A stretch of DNA of 64,000 nucleotides from Desulfobacter hydrogenophilus (GTDB taxonomy: Bacteria; Desulfobacterota; Desulfobacteria; Desulfobacterales; Desulfobacteraceae), in assembly GCF_004319545.1 (NCBI RefSeq), contig NZ_CP036313.1, positions 569,501 to 633,500 on the forward strand, given 5' to 3'. A model generated the notes under the pieces. That model saw only the letters and a list, made by a program, of their open reading frames with translations. It was not told where the DNA came from and ran no database searches. Both the position numbers and the translations under genes were made by a program. This document shows, in pieces, positions 8,767 through 15,125 of this stretch; position 1 is the first letter of the stretch; the number at the start of each line of letters is the position of its first letter.

Positions 8767-8825
8767 GGGTCAGGTCTTGAATTGTTATTTTTTGTTCTAA
8801 CAATTTACATTTTAAGACCTGACCC
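8767..8825. repeat. REP-like long hairpin, GGTCAGGTCTT inverted repeat
   Basis: GGGTCAGGTCTT at 8767-8778 is exactly inverted at 8814-8825 (AAGACCTGACCC). Inside it AATTGTTA and TAACAATT pair again around the T-rich loop. The whole 59-bp unit can fold as one interrupted hairpin. It lies in the 324-bp gap between the divergent DUF2959 and pseudouridine synthase genes; nothing else is recognisable in that gap. Similar palindromes are carried as REP/BIME units in many Gram-negative genomes, but no RAYT transposase is in this window. Confidence 0.6.
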
Positions 8826-8981
8826 GCCCTACGGACAATTCCTCGACAAAATACCGATCACCCCGGTTCATGGCCGATGCGATCCAGTCCGGCACCGGGT
8901 CCGGCCCACCTGAAATTCTGCAGTTGCCCCTGCCCTTCATTGCCTTTTGACCCCCGGCACGGAATGGGATAGGATGGGGCC

Positions 8982-9668
8982 ATGAAAGAAAAAATCAAAA
9001 TCATAGAACAGGGACAAGGCTGGATCTGCGCGGAAAAGCCCGGGGGCATGAGTGTCCATAACGATCCGGGCAAGGATATGATATCCCGACTCCAAGAAAG
9101 ACTGGGCCCCGGCAGCACGGAAATACTCCAGCCCGTACACCGCCTGGATAAGGAGACCTCGGGACTCCTCCTTATGGCCACGGACCGGGACACTTTGGCC
9201 GAACTCTCGGATCTTTTTGCAGGGGGCAAGGTGACAAAACGTTATAAAGCCCTGGTCCACGGCCATTTTGACCCTCCCGGCAAGGCCCGGGGTACCTGGG
9301 ATTCCCCCCTGACCAAATCCGCCGGAGGCAGAACCGATCCCCGGGGCCCGGGAAAACAGATCGAGGCCCTGACCCGCTATAGGGTCCTGGACCAGTCCCT
9401 CCATTATACCCTTTTGGACATTGAATTATTCACCGGCCGCAAGCACCAGATCCGGCGCCACGCCAAACTGGCAGGGCATCCGGTCGTGGGCGATCCCCGG
9501 TACGGCTCCCCCAGAGCCCTTGAATTCTTAAAAACCCAAAAGCAGTTCGACGCCATGGGCCTGCACGCCTGTTTCCTCCAGTTCAGGGACAAGGACAGGG
9601 CCGTCACCCTGGAACTGCCGGATCTGCCCCCGGAAGTTGCACGACTGTTTGAAGAGGACAGAGCATGA
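8982..9668 (+). CDS. RluA family RNA pseudouridine synthase
   Basis: A 228-residue enzyme that isomerises uridine to pseudouridine in rRNA or tRNA. HRLDKETSGLLL near residues 48-59 is the RluA-family motif with the catalytic aspartate, and the later block GRKHQIRRHAKLAGHPVVGD is equally characteristic. It has only the catalytic domain: there is no N-terminal S4 domain, so it resembles the short RluA/TruC type rather than RluC/RluD. The target nucleotide cannot be assigned. The ATG at 8982 fits the family start. It is apparently a single gene. Confidence 0.9.
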   Translation: MKEKIKIIEQGQGWICAEKPGGMSVHNDPGKDMISRLQERLGPGSTEILQPVHRLDKETSGLLLMATDRDTLAELSDLFAGGKVTKRYKALVHGHFDPPGKARGTWDSPLTKSAGGRTDPRGPGKQIEALTRYRVLDQSLHYTLLDIELFTGRKHQIRRHAKLAGHPVVGDPRYGSPRALEFLKTQKQFDAMGLHACFLQFRDKDRAVTLELPDLPPEVARLFEEDRA

Positions 9669-9713
9669 TGTTCCCGGTTACGTTCAGCGATTGGTTATAA
9701 CCTAAAAGATGGT

Positions 9714-10022
9714 TTAAACTGCATTTGAGCTGAAAACTTGTACCTCTTTTTCAAGACGATCTGCCAGCAAATCCTCAGTTACTTCAAGATCAAATCGGGT
9801 TTGGAGATTTAACCAGAATTGCGGCGCTATTCCAAAAAATCGACCTAAACGCAATGCTGTATCAGCTGAAATCGAACGCTTTCCATGAACAATTTCGTTA
9901 ATCCTTCTTGGCGGTACGCTTATATCTTTGGCAAGTCGATATTGACTGAGGCCCATTGGTTTAAGGAATTCCTCAATAAGGATTTCACCAGGATGAATGG
10001 GAGGAAGTTTTTTATTTTTCAT
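9714..10022 (-). CDS. higA: HigA family antitoxin, XRE-type
   Basis: A 102-residue DNA-binding antitoxin. It starts with PPIHPGEILIEEFLKPMGLS, the conserved HigA/VapI opening, followed by an HTH-XRE domain (residues about 20-75) and the family signature APQFWLNLQTRFDL. It should bind and neutralise the toxin encoded just upstream and repress their shared promoter. The gene lies 9 bp after the toxin gene; toxin-first order is typical of higBA. A palindrome at 10323-10341 is the likely operator. Confidence 0.92.
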   Translation of the reverse strand: MKNKKLPPIHPGEILIEEFLKPMGLSQYRLAKDISVPPRRINEIVHGKRSISADTALRLGRFFGIAPQFWLNLQTRFDLEVTEDLLADRLEKEVQVFSSNAV

Positions 10023-10031
10023 TTTTGCCCC

Positions 10032-10313
10032 CTAATGGTAATCTGCAATTTCAACATCGTATGCATCACCGGCTTTCCATTTAAAACAAATTCGCCACTG
10101 ATCGTTGATGCGAATGCTATGTTGTCCTTTCCGGTTACCTTTTAATGCTTCCAATCTGTTACCAGGCGGAACGCGTAGAGCATTTAATTCCGTAGCTGCA
10201 TCCAGAATAACCAATTTTCTGCGTGCAAGATACTGAATATTTTGGGGTAATTTTCTGGAAAGAAGTCTATTGAAAATCTTTTCAGTTTCTTTATCCCGGA
10301 AAGTTTTGATCAT
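10032..10313 (-). CDS. higB: HigB family toxin (RelE/ParE superfamily)
   Basis: About 93 residues from MIKTFRDKETEKIF, the standard HigB start. The frame is open up to 10349, but the 12 added residues are not family-like and would run over the palindromic operator region. The motif GQHSIRINDQWRICFKW is typical of the plasmid-maintenance killer (HigB) family, ribosome-dependent mRNA interferases. It is the first gene of a two-gene operon with higA. All conserved blocks appear intact, so the pair is probably functional. Confidence 0.92.
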   Translation of the reverse strand: MIKTFRDKETEKIFNRLLSRKLPQNIQYLARRKLVILDAATELNALRVPPGNRLEALKGNRKGQHSIRINDQWRICFKWKAGDAYDVEIADYH

Positions 10314-10322
10314 AAAGATATG

Positions 10323-10341
10323 ATTAACGCGGCTCGTTAAT
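10323..10341. promoter_or_regulatory. Candidate HigA operator upstream of higB
   Basis: A perfect 7-bp inverted repeat, ATTAACG then 5 bases then CGTTAAT, ends 10 bp before the preferred higB start. A second short inverted repeat, AGCGT/ACGCT, follows at 10342-10359. Paired palindromes overlapping the toxin promoter are the usual autoregulatory target of HigA-type antitoxins. The role is inferred from position and symmetry. Confidence 0.5.
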
Positions 10342-10359
10342 AGCGTCAAGTGTTACGCT

Positions 10360-10890
10360 TAAAATATAAAATTATTGGATAGATCAACATGGTGGCATTT
10401 AGATTCTTCTATGTTTTACGAGGTGGTTATAATCGCGGTGCTGATCGGCGCTATGCGCAAATGCGCAAATCAAACAAACGATAGTTTGATTGATCTGTGT
10501 GCAGTGACCGGTCCAGTAACCTGTTCAGGCGCCAGAGGCGACAGGACAAAGTACTGCGAATTCCGGGGAAAGCCGGCAGACCAAGGACAAACAATGGATA
10601 AAACGTGTCCCCTATTTATTTGCAACTCACTGAAAAAATTCCAAAAATTTAAATTGTTGATTTTTGATCTCAAAACTCATACAAAGTAATATCACATAAA
10701 TCCAGATTTAATTAAGTTTCTGAAATTTAATGATCCAATTTTTAGTTTTTAGCGCTGGACTTTTTAATACGCACAAATAACAGCCACCTTACTAAACATC
10801 ATGATTCAACAGATCAAATTTTGCAAAGGCCAAGCCCCTATAAGTGGCGATTTTAAAAAAGACAAATGGGGGGATCATTGAGTAAAAAAG
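10360..10890. other. Intergenic, 0.5 kb, no convincing gene
   Basis: No coding region is supported; a 104-codon open frame at 10375-10689 has no recognisable domain or ribosome-binding site. Visible structure is limited. ATGCGCAA is repeated in tandem at 10461, AATCAAAC/GTTTGATT forms an 8-bp hairpin at 10468-10491, and ACGTGTCCCCTATTTATTTG at about 10602 resembles CGTGTCCCCTTAAT at about 7971. These are probably remnants of dispersed repeats. The right end is AT-rich and leads to a strong ribosome-binding site at 10892-10897. Confidence 0.4.
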
Positions 10891-10905
10891 AGGGAGGAAA
10901 AAATA

Positions 10906-11751
10906 ATGCTTCATCCGAAACAAAAAGGCCGTTTTTTGTCCATACTTATTTTAACACTTATGGTTTTTTCTTTCGCTTTAACTACCTGTTCAGCAGCAAT
11001 AATAATAATAATAATAATAATAGGCGGAACCGGTAATGCTCTTGGCACAATGAGATGGATTGCCGAGGCATACCAAAAAGCTAATCCCGAAGTTCAAATC
11101 ACAGTACTGCCAAGTATCGGAAGCAGCGGTGCTATCAAAGCGGTTCCCACTGGCCGTATTCAGATCGGCCTCAGCGCCCGGCCTTTAAAAAAGACCGAGT
11201 CGAAAAAAGGAATAGTTGCCATTGAATACGCTCGTACACCAACAGTTTTTGCTGTATCAAACAAAACAAAAATTAATGCTGTAACACTTTCACAACTGGT
11301 TGATATTTATGATAGGACCTTAAAAAAATGGCCGGATGGATCGACTATTCGTCCAGTTATCCGCCAGGCCGGAGATGATAATACCAAACAAATAAAAGGA
11401 CTTTCCCTTGAACTGAAAAAAGCTGTCGAGAGGGCCGAAAAACGGACCATATTTCTTTTTGCTTCAACGGATCAAGACACGGTGAACAAAATTGAAAATA
11501 CGCCCGGCAGTTTTGGAGTGACCTCTCTGGCGTTGCTTCTTTCTGAAAAAAGAAAGATGCATCCATTAATGCTTGACGGTGTGGAACCCAGCATCCAGTC
11601 CTGCATTGACGGTGACTATCCCATGATCAAACGGTTTTACTTTATTCTGCCCACGAAGCGTTCTGCACAGGTCGACGCATTCCTTGGGTTTGTTTCCTCC
11701 CCAAAAGGTGCCGAAATTTTAAAACAGAACGGCAATTATCCAGTTCAATAA
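10906..11751 (+). CDS. PstS-like periplasmic substrate-binding protein with poly-isoleucine tract
   Basis: A 281-residue exported binding protein of the PstS-like (PBP-like-2) family, which binds phosphate or a related oxyanion. GSSGAIKAVPTGRIQIGLSAR at about residues 82-102 corresponds to the phosphate-binding loop region, and QAGDDNTKQIKG and VSSPKGAEIL are also family-like. GGGAGG at 10892-10897 is a strong ribosome-binding site. The striking feature is eight consecutive ATA codons (10999-11022), giving eight isoleucines just after the signal-peptide region (TTCSAA). No Pst permease or ATPase is present. The next gene, 10 bp downstream, is a membrane GGDEF/EAL protein, so it probably acts as a sensor subunit rather than in transport. 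Confidence 0.8.
   Translation: MLHPKQKGRFLSILILTLMVFSFALTTCSAAIIIIIIIIGGTGNALGTMRWIAEAYQKANPEVQITVLPSIGSSGAIKAVPTGRIQIGLSARPLKKTESKKGIVAIEYARTPTVFAVSNKTKINAVTLSQLVDIYDRTLKKWPDGSTIRPVIRQAGDDNTKQIKGLSLELKKAVERAEKRTIFLFASTDQDTVNKIENTPGSFGVTSLALLLSEKRKMHPLMLDGVEPSIQSCIDGDYPMIKRFYFILPTKRSAQVDAFLGFVSSPKGAEILKQNGNYPVQ
10999..11022 (+). repeat. (ATA)8 microsatellite inside coding sequence
   Basis: Eight perfect ATA triplets lie in frame in the PstS-like gene, immediately downstream of the likely signal-peptide cleavage region. Slippage would change the number of isoleucines without breaking the frame. AUA is often a rare codon, so a run of eight could also slow translation during export. Confidence 0.9.
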
Positions 11752-11761
11752 TGAGAAACCT

Positions 11762-13027
11762 ATGAGGCTTTCCACCCCAGACAGTCTTGATCGGCTGTTC
11801 CTCCACCTGACCCTGGCGATTTCCATAATTGTGGCCTTCAGCCTGCCGACGGTCTACGCCTTTGTTGCATACAATGATTTATCAGAAGAAGTCACTTTCA
11901 AGGCTCGAATCAAAGCCATTGCGCAAAGAGAAATGATCACAACACTTCCCCAAACATGGATGTTTGCAGAGAACCGGATGCAGGGAACTCTTGCCCGGGA
12001 ACCCGTCTTATTGGAAAGCGAATTTGTTCAGATTTTCGATTATGAAGGAAACGAACTGACTTCAGCCGGGGAGGCCATAAAAAGGTACTTCATACAACGA
12101 AGCTATCCGCTTTATGACATGGATCAGGTCGTGGGAAAGGTTGTTGTAAGTGCAAGCCTTGCCCATGTCATTCGAAATACCCTGATCAGCAGCGTTATTG
12201 GATTGGCTATGGGTGGTGTTGTTTTGCTGGTGCTCTGGCGTCTTCCGGTAAAAAAACTGCGACGGCTCTCCAGAGAATTATCTGAAGAAAAACAACAGGC
12301 GGAGATAACACTTCAGGCTATTCATGACGGGGTCCTCCGTACGGACAAAAAGGGAGATCTTGTCTATTTTAATACTGCCGCAGAAAAATTGCTCGGCCGT
12401 TCATTATCAAAACAAATTGGGAAAGCTATATCTGAAGTTCTAAAATTAATTGACGGTCAGACTGAATTAGAGGTTGAGAGTGCGCTCTACAAGGCAATGC
12501 GTACGAAAGAACAAGCCTCTTGCAATGGACGTTGCTCACTTATATCACAAGCCAACCGAGTAATCGCTGTGGAAGAACAGGCCGCCCCCTTACTGGATGG
12601 CAACGGAGAATTGATTGGCGGCGTACTCTGCCTGAGCGATGTCACCATTTTCCGCAAACAATTGGAACAACAATCCTGGGAGGCATCCCATGATTCATTG
12701 ACGGGACTGATTAATCGCCGTGAATTTGAGGACCGGGTTGCAAAAGCAATTGACAACGCTCAAGCCAAAGGGAAATCAAGCCTGCTCTGTTTTATGGATC
12801 TTGATGGATTTAAAATTGTAAATGACACATGTGGTCATAATGCCGGGGATGAACTGCTCATACAATTATCACAGATCATACAAACCCAGGTTCGGACCAG
12901 TGACTCCTTAGCACGTCTTGGAGGAGATGAATTCGGTCTTCTCCTTGATGGGTGCGATAAAGATCGCGGTCAAATAATCGCCACCAATATTCTTAGCGTA
13001 ATTAAAAACCATCAATTTTTTTTATAA
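11762..13027 (+). CDS. Membrane sensor with PAS and GGDEF domains, N-terminal part of a frameshifted GGDEF-EAL gene
   Basis: 421 residues. Two membrane segments (about 12-38 and 137-158) enclose a periplasmic sensor region; a PAS domain (about 180-290) and a GGDEF domain follow. The diguanylate cyclase signature RLGGDEFGLLL is intact. The frame ends soon after it at a T8 tract (13016-13023). Removing one T continues it as HQFFYNDKNHTVGISIG, the normal end of a GGDEF domain, so the stop is caused by a +1 frameshift. The rest of the protein is at 13062-13400 and 13400-13957. It sits 10 bp after the PstS-like gene, suggesting that ligand binding outside the membrane controls cyclic-di-GMP turnover. 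Confidence 0.82.
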   Translation: MRLSTPDSLDRLFLHLTLAISIIVAFSLPTVYAFVAYNDLSEEVTFKARIKAIAQREMITTLPQTWMFAENRMQGTLAREPVLLESEFVQIFDYEGNELTSAGEAIKRYFIQRSYPLYDMDQVVGKVVVSASLAHVIRNTLISSVIGLAMGGVVLLVLWRLPVKKLRRLSRELSEEKQQAEITLQAIHDGVLRTDKKGDLVYFNTAAEKLLGRSLSKQIGKAISEVLKLIDGQTELEVESALYKAMRTKEQASCNGRCSLISQANRVIAVEEQAAPLLDGNGELIGGVLCLSDVTIFRKQLEQQSWEASHDSLTGLINRREFEDRVAKAIDNAQAKGKSSLLCFMDLDGFKIVNDTCGHNAGDELLIQLSQIIQTQVRTSDSLARLGGDEFGLLLDGCDKDRGQIIATNILSVIKNHQFFL

Positions 13028-13061
13028 TGACAAAAATCATACCGTAGGAATAAGCATTGGT

Positions 13062-13400
13062 ATGACATCTGTCACCAGCAGTAGTATTAAAGCGAAGGAT
13101 GTTATCAGCGAAGCAGATTCGGCCTGTTATTGGGCCAAAGAGTCCGGCCGCCAACGCCTTTGTATCTTTCAGGACAATAAGGAAGAGCTGACATCCAGGC
13201 AATTTGAAGTCAGTTGGGTGGAACGAATAAAAGCAGCTCTAAAGGAAGACCGCTTCGTTCTTTATCACCAGACATATCAGACACTAAGTGGGCATGTAGG
13301 TTCCAGATGCCACATGGAAATTCTTTTGCGAATGGTGTCTGAAAGTGGTGAAATTGTCTTGCCAAGTCGTTTTTTTCGGCTGCAGAGCGGTATAACTTAA
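13062..13400 (+). pseudogene. Middle fragment of the GGDEF-EAL gene (shifted frame)
   Basis: This 112-codon piece in a third frame carries the end of the GGDEF domain (SEADSACYWAKESGRQRLC) and the start of the EAL domain (RFVLYHQTYQTL, then EILLR, the ExLxR motif). It is separated from the upstream part by the T8 tract at 13016-13023 and from the downstream part by a T7 tract at 13370-13376. One extra T there would give PSRFFSAAERYNLMPEI, the expected EAL sequence. As written it has no independent function; the ATG at 13062 is only an internal methionine. Confidence 0.75.
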
Positions 13401-13957
13401 TGCCGGAGATTGATCAATGGGTTATTAATAAGGTTTTCTCAGAATTTCACAATATATCTACTGATAATGCCGGTTCAGAGCTGGTGGTGAATATCAACCT
13501 TTCCGGAGCTTCAATAAATTCTCTTAAATTATACGATTTCATAAAAGAAAAAGTTATTGAATACAGCATTGATACAACTTCTATATGCTTCGAGATTACG
13601 GAAACGGTTGCTGTGAGAAATCTTCGTGCGGCAACAAAGTTCATCAATAAATGCAACGAAATTGGTGTTCAATTTGCCCTTGATGACTTTGGCACTGGTG
13701 TAAGCTCTTTTAGTTCTCTGAAAAATATGCCGGTTGATTATTTGAAAATTGACGGCAGCTTCGTGAAGAATATTGAACAAGATGATATCGACCGGGCAAT
13801 GACTGAAACAATTAATCGAATTGGACATCTTCTGGGGAAAAAAACCATTGCTGAGTTTGCGGAAAACAAAGCCATAATTGAAATATTAAATGATATTGGT
13901 GTTGATTTTGCGCAAGGGTATGGTGTGTGCTGGCCGACACCCCTTATAAAAAAATAA
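13400..13957 (+). CDS. EAL domain, C-terminal part of the frameshifted GGDEF-EAL gene
   Basis: 185 residues that are the bulk of an EAL (cyclic-di-GMP phosphodiesterase) domain: CFEITETVAVRNL, FALDDFGTGVSSFSSL, DYLKIDGSFVKNI and TIAEFAENKAIIEIL all match conserved EAL blocks, including the metal-binding DD pair. The ExLxR motif lies in the preceding fragment. This part is in the same frame as the 11762-13027 part, so the two T-tract shifts cancel. The ATG at 13400 could start translation but is an internal family residue. A lone product lacking the first EAL strand and catalytic Glu would probably be inactive. Confidence 0.75.
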   Translation: MPEIDQWVINKVFSEFHNISTDNAGSELVVNINLSGASINSLKLYDFIKEKVIEYSIDTTSICFEITETVAVRNLRAATKFINKCNEIGVQFALDDFGTGVSSFSSLKNMPVDYLKIDGSFVKNIEQDDIDRAMTETINRIGHLLGKKTIAEFAENKAIIEILNDIGVDFAQGYGVCWPTPLIKK

Positions 13958-14333
13958 ACTCTGTATAACTGACACCTTCGCCAAATTAGATTTTTTATGA
14001 TTTTGATTCAAAATATCAATTTTTAAACGTTATGATCACGTCAGTTACCTGGTTTATAGCGCATCCAGGGCAATCGCATGAATAAATATAGATAGACTTC
14101 AATTCATACCGGAAAATCCCCTATCAGTTGATTACTTTTGGTCATTTGTCTCACCAATACTCTGATAAAGGATCTGCAGTGTAATTAAAACAGACTTTTT
14201 TCCCTGCCCATTATGGCGATAACCAGACCATCTAAAAAAACTGTGGTCTGTCCCCCGATTTTTCGGATCGCCCCCCCCCAGATTAACTGGTTAGTGTGGG
14301 AGGGCTACTCAGTGATAGGAAGTCCTATCCCGA
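13958..14333. other. Intergenic, no gene recognised
   Basis: No supported coding region. The second half has CTGTCCCCCGATTTTTCGGATC, a small C-rich palindromic stretch of the kind seen at repeat remnants, and a C9 run just after it. Nothing can be assigned with confidence. Confidence 0.35.
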
Positions 14334-14774
14334 TTAAATATCAAATGATCTGTTCTTTTTTACGTAATCTGTAAATTCTTTTGACCATGGAAAATCAATG
14401 GTCATTTCTTGAGGATCATTGAGTCGTAGTGCGCAGTACTCAAAATCCAAGGTTTGTGTATATAATTGGGATGCTAAAGGCGTGTTTCGCATCCCATCAA
14501 TTGAAGGCGGTGTATCTGAGATAGTCATTTCCAACACCTTAGCCCAGGGTATTAATACTGAAGAAGTGAACCAGCTTAGTGGTATTGTGTCTGAAAAAAC
14601 AACCCCTTGTAAGGAAGGGGATACTTTTTGTGTTCGAATTTGATAGGCATTGTTGGTTGAAAAGCAACATTTACCTATTAAATACTCAGGGAAGCTAAGC
14701 TGAAAGTTCATTTGAACTTTTGTAGAAAGTCTATATCTATTTTTAATACTTCTCCAAATATGTTTAACATTCAT
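14334..14774 (-). CDS. Hypothetical protein with IPW motif
   Basis: 146 residues with no recognised catalytic domain. The pattern, an aromatic-rich start (IWRSIKNRYRL), a central beta-rich region and LIPWAKVLEM, resembles small bacterial hypothetical proteins that end with an IPWSEI-like segment, many of which have an N-terminal membrane helix. Here no membrane segment is present. A 68-codon open frame immediately upstream (14784-14990) has one hydrophobic segment and could be the separated N-terminus or chance. Codon use is AT-rich compared with neighbouring genes, which hints at foreign origin. Function unknown. Confidence 0.45.
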   Translation of the reverse strand: MNVKHIWRSIKNRYRLSTKVQMNFQLSFPEYLIGKCCFSTNNAYQIRTQKVSPSLQGVVFSDTIPLSWFTSSVLIPWAKVLEMTISDTPPSIDGMRNTPLASQLYTQTLDFEYCALRLNDPQEMTIDFPWSKEFTDYVKKNRSFDI

Positions 14775-15033
14775 AATAGACTCTCAATCAGAGTGAAGGG
14801 GTTGATGGAAAATTTTTAACTTACCATGATATTTAACAAAATTGATCAGTGGTTTCTGTTTATCCTTCATTCTCACATATCTAACGGGATAACATTTCAA
14901 AAGTAAAAATATCCAACCCGTTATAATTTTATAGAATATCAATGGAAAAACTATTACCACTATTGGAGATGATTCGCAAAAGGTTTCCATCTAAAGGATT
15001 TCAATATAATCAAAATATTGACCTGTGTGATGG
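14775..15033. other. Intergenic before the first SNF2 copy
   Basis: AT-rich region. A 68-codon minus-strand frame (14784-14990) with one hydrophobic stretch is the only candidate gene and is weak. From about 15034 the sequence becomes similar to the region upstream of the second SNF2 gene (from about 24032), marking the left boundary of the duplicated segment. Confidence 0.35.
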
Positions 15034-15057
15034 CGATTGCCCTGTCCACGGTATCCC

Positions 15058-15086
15058 TTGTTGTTGATTCAAGGATTTGATATATC
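15058..15086 (+). promoter_or_regulatory. Putative promoter of SNF2 copy 1
   Basis: TTGTTG, a 17-bp spacer and TATATC lie about 40 bp before the start codon. The same arrangement is kept at 24056-24084 before the second copy, although nearby bases differ. Match to the sigma-70 consensus is modest, so this is a prediction from spacing and conservation between paralogues. Confidence 0.3.
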
Positions 15087-15125
15087 TGCGCCGGAGAATG
15101 ACGATGGCGGAGGCAGGATTAATTT

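Noticed and set aside
10375..10689. 104-codon open frame downstream of higB promoter region
   Set aside because: No domain, no ribosome-binding site, and it runs through repeat-like motifs.
14784..14990. 68-codon minus-strand frame with one hydrophobic segment
   Set aside because: Too short and unsupported to call; noted only as a possible separated N-terminus of the downstream hypothetical gene.
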